Shown: one piece after another, positions 18,801-25,976 of the stretch | Layout: each line of letters opens with the position of its first letter | How positions within the stretch are numbered: position 1 is the stretch's first letter | NCBI RefSeq assembly: GCF_030409685.1 | Contig: NZ_JAUFQJ010000024.1 | Coordinates: 62,001-126,000 of the forward strand | Direction of reading: 5' to 3' | Length of the DNA: 64,000 nucleotides | Source of the DNA: Ferruginibacter paludis | GTDB taxonomy: Bacteria > Bacteroidota > Bacteroidia > Chitinophagales > Chitinophagaceae | Notes under the pieces: model-generated | What the model was told of the DNA's origin: nothing | The model's input: the letters and a program-made list of their open reading frames with translations, nothing else | Databases searched by the model: none | Position numbers and translations under genes: made by a program

Positions 18801-18869
18801 ACCCGCCAGTATCAGCAATACAGCCAACCCAAGCAAAGGCTTTTTATAATGCGTGTGAAATTGTTTCAT
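15840..18869 (-). CDS. RND-family efflux permease
   Basis: A 1009-residue inner-membrane proton-driven pump of the AcrB/CusA superfamily. It shows an N-terminal helix after MKQFHTHYKKPLLG, a first periplasmic porter region, a block of helices with GLMIDDAVIVVEQI (the paired aspartates of TM4), a second TM1-like helix near residue 515, a second porter region, and a final helix block with IIMIVGIIGENSIFTYQQFA. It is slightly short for the family (usually 1020-1060). Divergent enough that heavy-metal versus drug export cannot be called. It follows the adaptor gene after an unusual 183-bp gap and ends in a TGATG overlap with a possible start of the EamA gene. Confidence 0.93.
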   Translation of the reverse strand: MKQFHTHYKKPLLGLAVLLILAGIYSYSTLKTGLFPDITFPKLKVIADAGQQPVDKMMTTVTIPLENVIKRTEGLDYIRSTTSRGSCEISVFLKWNANVDLAKLQMESLINEIRGNLLTGTQITVEKMNPSILPVMGFSVESNRSQVELKKIAQLQIKPFLAATPGVADVAVIGGKTKEYQLILNPDKLTQAGITPQQIATVVGQSNVLQSNGYISDYNRLYLTLTDNAVNGKGELENLIVLNSAKRIVLLKDVATVQIAEMKEYIKINANGKDVPLIAVIKQPSANLIDVNNGVLQKVKELESILPKDVKIRPYYLQADFVQDSVQSIKDVLWIGIVLAIVVVVVFLRSLKSSLVLLLTIPSTLALTLVVLNAVGYTFNIMTLGAIAAAIGLMIDDAVIVVEQIHRSHEEHPEETMSVIVGKAIHYLLPAMVGSSLSTIVIFIPFILMSGVAGAYFKVLAFTMIITLTVSFFITWLVLPALFLLFSPKDKPVKILNNPVAAIKQQERGRWIRFFVRHAWVGVLFAVACAAVVYLLPGKLPSGFLPEMDEGGIVLDFSSPPGTTLDETDRMLKEVDQIIQQQPEVASYSRRLGTQMGFFITEPNRGDYLIQLKKKRSKTTDDVSADLRAKIEATLPQLKVDFGQVIGDMLGDLMTSVQPVEIKVYGDNRQTLEGLSKQVADIVRGVNGTADVFDGIVIAGPQVMVQPNVARLAQFGITPTDFQFQLQTQLEGNVISTVMEREQLVNIRMIYPNALRTTVSSLNAGNILLPNGSLKPISTVATIRLEKGVAEIERENQKMIGVVTARLENRDLGSTLKEIQQNMQQKLSLPQGYHVEYGGSYAEQQKAFSELLIILLTACLLVFIVLLVLFRDFIVSFVIIVLAVLGVAGCLLALYLTQTPLNVGSYTGIIMIVGIIGENSIFTYQQFAQARLTMNTEQSIVFAIAARLRPKLMTASAAIIALLPLALGLGAGAQLHQPLAIAVIGGLCVALPLLLIVLPSFLRLIHRKN

Positions 18870-19052
18870 TCAATTTGTATAACCTGCTATACCGGCATTT
18901 TATAAAATATTATTGTTGTCCCAGCGAAAGCACCATGTTGATCATTGGAGGCGTCGCACTCGTGTACATGCTATCCTTGCTGAACTTCCTGCTTACGCCA
19001 GCTTATTTATCACAGATAAAAGCAAAAAATCAATAAGACATTTTACGATCAG

Positions 19053-19979
19053 TTATTTTTCTATATTGACCAATGCAGAATCAGCCAACCCATATCCTCC
19101 TTTTACAATTATTTTATCATTGATACTAATGCCCGACTCCACTTCTTTTAAAGAATCATTTTGCGAACCAACCGTGATGGGCACCCGAACCGCCATTGAA
19201 TCATTAGCCAGTTTCATCACCCAAAATTCATCCTGTGTTTCATTGGTTTGAATCGCTGTCAATGGCAGGCAAAGCACATTTGTTTTTTGTTTCATTGGTA
19301 TCCGTACCAGCAGGTTCATATTCTCCGGTAATTTTTCGCTGGCAGGTAACTGAATAAAATACTGTTGTGTTTGTGATGCGGGATCAATTACAGGAACACT
19401 CAGCGTGATGGCGGTATTTATTTTTTTCCCATCTGGCAATACTACCTGGCAACTACGACCATTATAAACATACGCGTGGTATTCATAAGGCACGTTAACA
19501 GAAAGCACCAGGGAAGAAGGAATTGTAATAGTGGCCAGCACATCACCTTCATTTACAAAATCACCGGTAATATAATTCACCGCCGTAATAAAACCGGCAG
19601 CACTGGTTACAATCTTAATAGGTTGCTGAAATTGTTTGAGCGAAGGCTCCCGTTGGTCGATATTTTTTAAGGCATCTTGTTCCTTTGTTTTAATGTTACA
19701 AAAAACTGAACCCGAAGAAATACGGTCACCAACTTTCCAGGGAATATTAATAATGTACCCGGCAATATTAGCCCGTACAACTACCTTTTTTTGAAAAACC
19801 GTATTTCCATTTAATTCCAGAAAATCTGTAAGTGATTGCTTAACCGGCTGCACAACCGTAACATTGGTTTTAATGGCAGCTGGTGTCTCTTCTTTGGTAT
19901 TTTCCTTTTGCTTACAGGTAACAACCCCGGCTGTTATTACAAAGAGGATGATTAAAGATCGGCGTAATTGCATCAGCAA
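19053..19979 (-). CDS. RND periplasmic adaptor (membrane-fusion) lipoprotein, hairpin-poor
   Basis: A 308-residue adaptor linking the RND pump to the outer-membrane channel. The N-terminus is a lipoprotein-like signal ending TAGVVTC, so it is probably anchored in the inner membrane. The two lipoyl half-motifs are GYIINIPWKVGDRISSGSVFCNI and GFITAVNYITGDFVNEGDVLATI, separated by only about 35 residues. The long alpha-helical hairpin normal in adaptors is therefore nearly absent. A beta-barrel part (LVRIPMKQKTNVLCLPLTAI) and a membrane-proximal end follow. An alternative start is the ATG at 19973. It lies six bases after the TolC gene. Confidence 0.9.
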   Translation of the reverse strand: MLMQLRRSLIILFVITAGVVTCKQKENTKEETPAAIKTNVTVVQPVKQSLTDFLELNGNTVFQKKVVVRANIAGYIINIPWKVGDRISSGSVFCNIKTKEQDALKNIDQREPSLKQFQQPIKIVTSAAGFITAVNYITGDFVNEGDVLATITIPSSLVLSVNVPYEYHAYVYNGRSCQVVLPDGKKINTAITLSVPVIDPASQTQQYFIQLPASEKLPENMNLLVRIPMKQKTNVLCLPLTAIQTNETQDEFWVMKLANDSMAVRVPITVGSQNDSLKEVESGISINDKIIVKGGYGLADSALVNIEK

Positions 19980-19985
19980 AATAGT

Positions 19986-21263
19986 TTACCAGTTATAATA
20001 ATTGTATTGATTGGTGTACAATAAAACATTGGTAGAGGCCAGCGCTTTATTTTTTTGTGTTACAGCATAATCCTGCAAAGCGTTGATATAATCCATCACA
20101 GAAACCTGGCCCCTTATCACTTTATCCTTGATAATATCGAGTAGCAGTTCCTGCTTGTGTATCTGCTGATCAAGCAAGGTGATTGTTTGCTGCCATTGTA
20201 TTATTTGCTGTTTTGCATTGCGTAAATTATTTTGCTGCAATAGCGATGCATTGTTGCGGTAAGCCTGCAGGTTAGTCAGCAACACACTATTTTGGCGCTC
20301 ATTTAATTTCTTTTGTTTGCCATCATAAATAGGCACCAGCAAATGCACACCAGCACTCAACCCGGCATTGCGAGGCAGGTTACTGATATCAGAGGAATAA
20401 ACGCCGGTGGAACCCATGGCACTTACCTGCGTTTTGTATTTTATATTAAACACATTTTGCTGTGCCACCAGGTTCAGACTGTCAAGACGGAATTTTTGAG
20501 CGTAATAATATTCATCTGGCGCAGGCTGCAACCTTATTTGCGGAGGTGCCAGTTCAAAAATTGCAGTATCAGCAATTGCTGCAAGACTTTTCAATAGCCC
20601 GATGCCATTAATGTATGCAAACTGTAGTTGCAGCAAATCGTTGAGACTGGTGGTTTGCTGAATATCAAGCAAGAGATAATCATTTTGTTGCAACAGGCCC
20701 TGTTTCACCAATGCCGTTACAAAAGGTTTACGGGATTCAAGCTGATCGATAATTTTTTGCAGGTAATCCGTTTGCTGTTTAAACTGGTAAGTGATAATGT
20801 ACTGATCAATGATAGATTTTTTTAAATCCTGCTCCAGCTGCCTGCGGCTAAAAGCAGCTATATCGCTTTGTATTTTATTTTGATCGTACAAAGGCTTTAT
20901 AAGTGCTTTATTAAAAATGGGGATTGACACGTTGAGTTGGCCTGCATACAAACCTCCATTAGTTAAAGCAGCGTCATACCCTATTGCTTTGGGCGATGGA
21001 TTGGGTGTAACAGCGATAACACGCCCATTGTTAAAAAAGAGAGGTGCAAAAATATAATCGGCGGTAAAATTTACCTGTGGCTTTTTATTTTGTGCGGTAA
21101 TGATTTCATTTTGTATTTTAAAAAACTGTTGCAGGTTGGTATTTTCAATTAGTGAAGGAGTATTTTGTAATCCTGCCTCAATAAAATATGCTACAGTCTT
21201 GCTTTGTGCTCGCAAAAGAAAGGGCAGTGAAAAAAATGCCACCAGTAAACTTATTTTATACAT
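19986..21263 (-). CDS. TolC-family outer-membrane efflux protein
   Basis: A 425-residue outer-membrane channel subunit with signal peptide (MYKISLLVAFFSLPFLLRAQ). The long helical regions rich in Gln/Leu/Asn with two repeated halves (IQSDIAAFSRRQLEQDLKKSII and LRNAKQQIIQWQQTITLL) fit the OEP family coiled-coil tunnel. Trimeric TolC proteins of this type connect RND pumps to the outside. First gene of the operon TolC, adaptor, permease, EamA. A TonB-like or GxxG variation is not seen; substrate follows that of the pump. Confidence 0.88.
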   Translation of the reverse strand: MYKISLLVAFFSLPFLLRAQSKTVAYFIEAGLQNTPSLIENTNLQQFFKIQNEIITAQNKKPQVNFTADYIFAPLFFNNGRVIAVTPNPSPKAIGYDAALTNGGLYAGQLNVSIPIFNKALIKPLYDQNKIQSDIAAFSRRQLEQDLKKSIIDQYIITYQFKQQTDYLQKIIDQLESRKPFVTALVKQGLLQQNDYLLLDIQQTTSLNDLLQLQFAYINGIGLLKSLAAIADTAIFELAPPQIRLQPAPDEYYYAQKFRLDSLNLVAQQNVFNIKYKTQVSAMGSTGVYSSDISNLPRNAGLSAGVHLLVPIYDGKQKKLNERQNSVLLTNLQAYRNNASLLQQNNLRNAKQQIIQWQQTITLLDQQIHKQELLLDIIKDKVIRGQVSVMDYINALQDYAVTQKNKALASTNVLLYTNQYNYYNW

Positions 21264-21566
21264 GAACGTTTGCCTTTTTGTTTTGATTCAAGTATGCACA
21301 ATTTAATATTTTCAATTGGTGTAACTAAGATTAATAACTCCAGCACGTTTATAATAATTACAATGGTAAAGGCTCATTCTGAAGAAATTCTGATTATTCG
21401 GTTTATTAAAAGCAAGTTCTTTAAAATCTTTACAATATAAAAATTAGATGCTGCCTTATCAGACATATTGAGGTTATAAAATTAAAATAGCATTACCTTG
21501 TCAGGCAATGCTATTTTCCAAATCTTTCTTTAGCGAAACTACATTAATTCGCCGGAGTGAATCAAC
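21264..21566. other. Intergenic region upstream of the efflux operon
   Basis: About 300 bp, AT-rich, between the TolC start and the stop of the DUF2383 gene. It contains the terminator at 21484-21517 and presumably the efflux operon promoter, with a weak TTG / TACTTG pair on the minus strand roughly 35 bp before the TolC start. No open frame of interest. Confidence 0.6.
21484..21517 (-). terminator. Intrinsic terminator after the DUF2383 gene
   Basis: A 11-bp perfect stem (AAAATAGCATT with AATGCTATTTT) with a short internal CC/GG extension, followed on the minus strand by TTTTAATTTTA. It lies about 50 bp past the stop of the four-helix-bundle gene. Confidence 0.8.
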
Positions 21567-22022
21567 CTATGCTATCTGGTTTCTCAAATTTTTTATTTCG
21601 TCATGTGCACTTCGTAACAATTCCTGTTGTTCTCTTATCATGTCCTTTAAATAATGGGGAATATGTTCTTCGGTCAATGCATCCTGGTAGGCTCTTTGGG
21701 CCGCATCTTCTCCGGCTTCGCAATTTGAAAGTATTGAATGAACATCATGTCCGGTGAAAAGCGCCTTGACATCCATCCAGGCCCGGTAAATTTTGCCGCT
21801 GGCCATCGTTCCTTCGGCCATTTCGCCCCCAAGCACCTGCACTTCCCTTCCCAGGGCATTGCGTAATTCCCGGCTTTCATCAATCATCTTTTCAAAAGTT
21901 ACCGAAAGGTCTGTATCATGCCCTTTCAATTCTTCAATTGCTTTTTCATATCCAGCAATACGGTCATTATTGATCATAATAAGATCATTCAGCGTTTCTA
22001 TTGTTTCATTTTTGTTTTCCAT
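21567..22022 (-). CDS. DUF2383 / PA2169 family four-helix-bundle protein
   Basis: A 151-residue soluble, helix-rich protein. It begins TIETLNDLIMINNDRIAGYEKAI and has a second conserved part (YRAWMDVKALFTGHDVHSILSNCEAGEDAAQRAYQDAL), the pattern of the PA2169/DUF2383 ferritin-like bundle. Relatives are often stress-induced in stationary or desiccation conditions, but their activity is not known. It stands alone with its own terminator downstream. Base composition resembles neighbours. Confidence 0.85.
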   Translation of the reverse strand: MENKNETIETLNDLIMINNDRIAGYEKAIEELKGHDTDLSVTFEKMIDESRELRNALGREVQVLGGEMAEGTMASGKIYRAWMDVKALFTGHDVHSILSNCEAGEDAAQRAYQDALTEEHIPHYLKDMIREQQELLRSAHDEIKNLRNQIA

Positions 22023-22246
22023 AATTGAAAGTTTTCTTACTGTGGCTTAAATTCCATGCCAGTTGTTGCCATTAACTGCTTAATAATTTTCAATTAATAA
22101 TAATTTCTTTCATAATTGACAGCCCTGGCCAGAACCTGGGACGCATATTCCAATTAAAATGTACGGTAAGGTTTTTAGTTGAAATTAAATGTGCTTTATT
22201 GAGCAATCTCTTATACAATATAGCAACTGGAGTTCCCGGCAATAAA

Positions 22247-22268
22247 AACCCCTTCAAAAAGGGGCTTT
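22247..22268 (-). terminator. Terminator of the decayed tRNA copy
   Basis: On the minus strand AGCCCCTT, a short T/A loop, and AAGGGGTT followed by a T-rich stretch. It is similar in sequence to the terminator that follows the intact tRNA gene, and both are preceded by GGCAATAA on the plus strand. Confidence 0.65.
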
Positions 22269-22270
22269 TA

Positions 22271-22298
22271 TATCGGGGAGCAGACCTTGAACTGCCGT
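22271..22298 (-). pseudogene. Truncated tRNA 3' end (T arm and acceptor strand)
   Basis: On the minus strand this repeats the T arm and 3' acceptor strand of the tRNA gene at 22601-22674, with one inserted base in the T loop (CAAGG instead of CAAG). Homology ends abruptly after the CGGCAG stem side; no D arm, anticodon arm or 5' acceptor strand can be found upstream. It cannot form a tRNA and is a duplication remnant. Confidence 0.7.
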
Positions 22299-22576
22299 CC
22301 GCCGCGGCGGATACGAAAGCCATGCTGTGTGAGGTATTGTTTTTACAAAATCCCTGCTCACTCCCGTTTTCAGGATTTTTTTGCACGCCGTGTTTCTTTT
22401 TTATTATTAAAATTGGGGGCGAAGATTAATACCCAAGGATGAAATTTTGATGCCCAATCTTTACCCAACTCATTATGGGATCATACTCTTTGGGTAATCT
22501 TTATCCTGAAACCTGTGTAGTGCTTCTGGTGCCCGATGAATTTAATATGTAGACAGTATAGATCATGGCAATAATA

Positions 22577-22598
22577 AAGCCCCTTGTGAAAGGGGCTT
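22577..22598 (-). terminator. Intrinsic terminator after the tRNA gene
   Basis: AAGCCCCTT / AAGGGGCTT, a nine-base-pair perfect stem with a four-base loop, starting three bases past the mature tRNA 3' end and followed by TATTATT on the minus strand. Confidence 0.8.
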
Positions 22599-22600
22599 AG

Positions 22601-22674
22601 TATCGGGGAGCAGACTTGAACTGCCGACCTTCGGGTTATGAATCCGATGCTCTAACCAGCTGAGCTACCCCGAC
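22601..22674 (-). tRNA. tRNA with CAT anticodon (tRNA-Met, or lysidine-modified Ile2)
   Basis: A complete 74-base cloverleaf on the minus strand: acceptor GTCGGGG with CCCCGAT (one G-T pair at the end), D arm GCTC/GAGC, anticodon loop TTCATAA with CAT at 22640-22638, a 5-base variable loop, and T stem GGCAG/CTGCT around TTCAAGT. The last anticodon-stem pair is A-C. The CCA tail is not encoded. The anticodon fits elongator or initiator Met or an Ile tRNA edited by TilS; the first pair G-T rather than a mismatch argues against the initiator type. Confidence 0.93.
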
Positions 22675-22882
22675 ATTTCGGGGTGCAAATATAGGCGTTT
22701 TTACCAAATGCCAGAGACTAAAGACTTAAAAATTAAATGGGGTATTAAAACATGGAAGATTTTTACAAGAAATATTTGGGCAATTATTAAGCGTCGCCAG
22801 GGGCCATGCTTTAATCAACAGCAAGGAAGGCTATGTATATTGATTGCTGCGGCTGAGGGAATTAAAAATATAAGAAGCTAAT

Positions 22883-23494
22883 TTATTTTATCTCTAATTT
22901 TAATAACATTTCTTTTTCAATAAAAGCTTCCAAATCGTCTCCCACCACGCATTCACCTACTCCTGCCGGGGTACCTGTAAATACCAGGTCGCCGATGTTT
23001 AAAGAAAAATAATTAGAAATGTGAGATATAATATAATCGAAAGAAAATATCATTTGGTTACTATTGCCTTGTTGTACCAGTTCTTTATTCTTATAAAAAC
23101 TAAAGTTGAGGTTTTTTTTGTTGAAGGTTGGCGTAAGATCTATAAATTTTCCAACAGCAGCGGAGTTATCGAATGCCTTGGCTTTTTCCCAGGGTAATCC
23201 TTTCGATTTTAATTCATTTTGAATGTCCCGGGCGGTAAAATCTATCCCAACGGTAATGCCATTATAATAATTGGTGGCATGTCTTTCCTGAATGTATTTT
23301 CCATTTTTGCATATTCTCAATACAAGTTCGCATTCGTAATTAAGCTCGTTGGTAAATTCAGGATAGTAAAAGGGCGTATGGCTCTGCAGCAAAGCACTTT
23401 TAGGCTTCATAAAAATCACAGGCTCGTCTGGTATTTCGTTGCCAAGTTCATTGGCATGTGCCGGGTAATTCCGGCCAACACAAATTATCTTCAT
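22883..23494 (-). CDS. Fumarylacetoacetate hydrolase family protein (FAHD1-like)
   Basis: A 203-residue cytoplasmic enzyme of the FAH superfamily, in the short subgroup with acylpyruvate hydrolase or oxaloacetate decarboxylase activity. It shows IICVGRNYPAHANEL at the start, the metal-ligand glutamates in NYECELVLRICK, the aspartate in GIDFTARDIQNELKSKGLPWEKAKAFDNSAAVG, and GDLVFTGTPAGVG near the end. The substrate is not certain; 2-keto-acid or acylpyruvate breakdown is likely. It is upstream of the tRNA and downstream of pth on the same strand, with about 90 bp to pth. Confidence 0.9.
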   Translation of the reverse strand: MKIICVGRNYPAHANELGNEIPDEPVIFMKPKSALLQSHTPFYYPEFTNELNYECELVLRICKNGKYIQERHATNYYNGITVGIDFTARDIQNELKSKGLPWEKAKAFDNSAAVGKFIDLTPTFNKKNLNFSFYKNKELVQQGNSNQMIFSFDYIISHISNYFSLNIGDLVFTGTPAGVGECVVGDDLEAFIEKEMLLKLEIK

Positions 23495-23582
23495 TTTATT
23501 TTTATTATTAGGATAGCCGGGGTTTAGAGAGCGAATATAAACAAATCAAATAAACAAAACAATTGTGTGATTACCATACAGT

Positions 23583-24161
23583 TTAAGGCTGTATAGAAAG
23601 TTTGTTTACTTCACTCATAGTTTGCTCAATACCCGCAACAGCGATACGTTCAATTATTTCGATGCATTTTTTGATTTTCAACTGTACTGTTGCCAGCTCG
23701 CTAGCCAACCACTTACTTAGCACAAAGTCAGCTTGCATACCCCTTGGATAATTATTACCGATTCCAAAACGAAGCTTGGCATATTTATCTGTTCCTAAAG
23801 TATTTTGAATATCTTTAAGTCCATTGTGCCCGGCATCAGATCCAGCCGCCCTCAATCTCAGTTTATCCAACGGTAATGCAAGATCATCCACAATTGTGAG
23901 CGTATTTTCTAATATCACTTTTTCTTTTTCCATCCAATATTTAAAAGCCTTACCGCTAAGGTTCATGAAAGTAGTAGGGCAGATACAAACAAATACATGT
24001 CCTTTCCATTTCACTTCTGCTACCATGGCCAACCGGTCAGTTCTGAAAGTGCCGCCATGTTGCTGCACAAATGCATTTACCACGTCAAACCCAATATTAT
24101 GACGGGTATTAGCATATTCACTACCAACATTCCCAAGCCCTACAATTAAAAATTTTGACAT
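23583..24161 (-). CDS. pth: Peptidyl-tRNA hydrolase
   Basis: Releases tRNA from peptidyl-tRNAs that drop off ribosomes. The 192-residue sequence has FLIVGLGNVGSEYANTRHNIGFDVV with the catalytic histidine (about H21), TFMNLSG with the substrate-binding Asn, IVDDLALPLDKLRLRAAGSDAGHNGLKDIQ with the conserved Asp and second Asn, and RFGIGNNYPRG. Length is normal for Pth. On the minus strand a TATCTTCG sits five bases before the ATG, the same geometry as the -7 boxes at fmt and the aminotransferase gene. Confidence 0.96.
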   Translation of the reverse strand: MSKFLIVGLGNVGSEYANTRHNIGFDVVNAFVQQHGGTFRTDRLAMVAEVKWKGHVFVCICPTTFMNLSGKAFKYWMEKEKVILENTLTIVDDLALPLDKLRLRAAGSDAGHNGLKDIQNTLGTDKYAKLRFGIGNNYPRGMQADFVLSKWLASELATVQLKIKKCIEIIERIAVAGIEQTMSEVNKLSIQP

Positions 24162-24478
24162 TAAAACGAAGATAAAATAAAAGCAGCTGCTGCCAATATT
24201 CTTTATATCAATGTTGCAAATTCTTGAAAATAATTAAACGTAATGAAATTAGTTTTTAGTACAATTTATAATATTCTAATTTATTGTTTGCCACACAGAT
24301 TTGTTCACGTTTATTCCAAAACAAGAACTTATATCCAATAGTAATAGTAACAGTATTTTTGGCGGCATTTTGAATCATTAGCTTTTCCCATATAATTTAC
24401 CATAAAAAACCGGCCTGTTAAGGGCCGGTATGAACAAATTATTTAAACAGCATTTCAGATCATTTGCTCTCAAATTAA
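24162..24478. other. Intergenic region between pth and the YtxH operon
   Basis: About 317 bp, AT-rich, containing the operon terminator at 24410-24429 and presumably the pth promoter next to 24170. No open frame with coding character. Confidence 0.6.
24405..24429 (-). terminator. Intrinsic terminator of the YtxH/holin-like operon
   Basis: ACCGGCC / GGCCGGT stem (24410-24416 with 24423-24429) followed on the minus strand by TTTTTT. It lies 50 bp past the stop of the last operon gene. Confidence 0.88.
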
Positions 24479-24877
24479 TCAACTAACAGTTTTGCTTTTT
24501 TTCCTGAAGATCTTACTTAATATGTTGAGGGCGCCTAACTTAACGGGGGCTGCTTTTCTTGCCACGATATTAGCTAAACCTAGCTCCATTGCAGTTCCGA
24601 ATAATTTTCTGGCGACACCCGCCGATTTTCCAATTACCAATCTGTTAGTAAGTAAGCTCAGTCCTACTCCCATCCCTGTATTCACAATCTTCTCAACAAC
24701 ATCTGGCGAGTGTACAACCTTGTTCAAAGAATTTTTTAAAATATTAATCGGTTTCATGCTGTTGTAAGTGTCATGAAATTGCTTGACCAATTTTTCTTTC
24801 TGTTCTTCAGTTTGTTCCTCCAGTTGCCTGATGGAAGCCCGCAGCTCCTTCACGTTATTAATTTCCATGGCCATCAA
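24479..24877 (-). CDS. Hypothetical protein, last gene of YtxH operon
   Basis: A 132-residue protein that I do not recognise. The N-terminal about 40 residues are a charged coiled-coil-like helix (ELRASIRQLEEQTEEQKEKLVKQ), then comes a region with VEKIVNTGMGVGLSLLTNRL and a basic end (SKIFRKKSKTVS). Two moderately hydrophobic, glycine-containing stretches could contact membrane. Its ATG overlaps the stop of the holin-like gene (4 bp), so translation is coupled. Its neighbours suggest a role in envelope stress tolerance; small three-gene units of this kind are common in Bacteroidota (from memory, not checked). Confidence 0.7.
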   Translation of the reverse strand: MMAMEINNVKELRASIRQLEEQTEEQKEKLVKQFHDTYNSMKPINILKNSLNKVVHSPDVVEKIVNTGMGVGLSLLTNRLVIGKSAGVARKLFGTAMELGLANIVARKAAPVKLGALNILSKIFRKKSKTVS

Positions 24878-25215
24878 TTGAGTAATTTTTTAATAATAAG
24901 GTCGCCAACAGGTTCTTTAATCCATTTATTTTTAAAAGCTACAATCAATCCCCCAATCAGCAAATATAAACCTCCCACTATAAAAAAGCCATACCATGCT
25001 TGCCCCAAAACCGATCCCAGCCAAATGCATAATCCAAGATTTACGATCACAAAACCAAAGATCATCACCCCGGCAATAATTAGTCCCGCTGTAAGAGATG
25101 CAATAATATCGGCTGATTTGTCGACAGTCTTTAATTTAAGTAGGTCAACCCGCGTTTCCACGTAATCTCCCGCAGTTTCAAACAATGCTCCAATTGAATT
25201 TGGCTGATTTTCCAT
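24874..25215 (-). CDS. Phage holin family / YqjE-like membrane protein
   Basis: A 113-residue protein with a polar N-terminal helix (SIGALFETAGDYVETRVDLLKLKTVDKSADI) followed by two transmembrane helices, LTAGLIIAGVMIFGFVIVNLGLCI and YGFFIVGGLYLLIGGLIVAF, and a basic cytoplasmic tail. This matches the putative holin-X / YqjE family, usually chromosomal and not phage-related, often beside YtxH-type genes. The activity is unknown. It is 37 bp after the YtxH gene and overlaps the next gene. Confidence 0.78.
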   Translation of the reverse strand: MENQPNSIGALFETAGDYVETRVDLLKLKTVDKSADIIASLTAGLIIAGVMIFGFVIVNLGLCIWLGSVLGQAWYGFFIVGGLYLLIGGLIVAFKNKWIKEPVGDLIIKKLLN

Positions 25216-25252
25216 TTAAATGATTTTACCCTAACTTATAAAGATTAAAAAA

Positions 25253-25531
25253 TTAAGACAAAGAGTGCTTGATACGGGATTGTGCAGTTGTTGATTTTTC
25301 TTTTCCTTCAGCAATCGCATCTTCTGCGTCAGCTTTCGCAGTCTCTATCTGATCAGAAATACTGTCTACAAGATCATTGAATTTTGCCTTGAGAGAGTCC
25401 GTTAAGTCTGCGCTTTTTTTACTGATTTTTTTTCTTGTATCAGCTCCTTTTTCAGGTGCAAATAAAATACCCAATACTGCGCCAGCGGCGGCTCCAATCA
25501 AAAGGCCGGTGATGATTTTAGAAGAACTCAT
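25253..25531 (-). CDS. YtxH-domain protein
   Basis: A 92-residue protein with one N-terminal membrane helix containing GLLIGAAAGAVLGILFAPEKG, the YtxH signature, and a charged helix rich in Lys, Asp and Ala for the rest of the protein (about 35-85). YtxH proteins are stress-induced in several bacteria; the activity is unknown. First gene of a three-gene unit with the holin-like and hypothetical proteins. Confidence 0.88.
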   Translation of the reverse strand: MSSSKIITGLLIGAAAGAVLGILFAPEKGADTRKKISKKSADLTDSLKAKFNDLVDSISDQIETAKADAEDAIAEGKEKSTTAQSRIKHSLS

Positions 25532-25976
25532 AGTTTTAAGTTTTAAATTGTTTAAGAATTTCTATCCTTTAAATCCAAAACACTGCCAATTTTTTATTAA
25601 GGTATATAATTCTATTTATTATTAGAAAATAACTTCAAAGTTTTTATTATGCTTTAAAAATTAAAATGCAGGGTAAGTAATTTGAGTAAATTGTTACCCG
25701 ATGGAGTACTACTTCTTACCAGGTGGTAAAGAATTGCAGCATTTATGAAATTAAAACAAGTGTACAGGTGCGGTTTCATGCGCCCGAAAAAGAACGACGA
25801 AGCAGTTAACTTTTTTGGATGACTTTTTGAGTATTGCTCTTGTAAGTTTTAACAAGTATAACTTAGATGAATTTTTATTCTTGTATTGTCTTTAAAAATT
25901 AGCTGCCTAATCAGCATTCAAAACCAAATTTACCACATTATAATGGCAGCAGTTACCTTTTACATAATTACTCTTT
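25532..25976. other. Intergenic region, divergent promoters
   Basis: About 445 bp of AT-rich DNA between divergently transcribed ytxH-like and CHASE3 kinase genes. A 25-codon plus-strand open frame from 25745 exists but is not supported. No repeats or hairpins of note were seen. Confidence 0.5.

Larger units (their letters stand above)
22023..22600. other. Intergenic region holding a decayed tRNA copy
   Basis: About 580 bp with no convincing gene. It contains the tRNA 3'-end remnant and its terminator at about 22241-22300 and the active tRNA terminator at 22577-22598. Short open frames on both strands here have no coding character and cross the tRNA remnant. Confidence 0.7.

Noticed and set aside
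18913..19251. 112-codon plus-strand open frame
   Set aside because: Mostly antisense to the adaptor gene; the reverse strand carries clear family motifs.
22090..22429. Open frames on both strands (98 and 76 codons) in the gap before the tRNA
   Set aside because: They cross the tRNA remnant and its terminator, have no protein-like composition and no good start context.
24874..25215. Prophage because of the holin-family name
   Set aside because: No other phage genes are nearby; this family is commonly chromosomal and paired with YtxH-type genes.
25745..25822. 25-codon plus-strand open frame in the divergent gap
   Set aside because: Too short and without recognisable features or promoter context.
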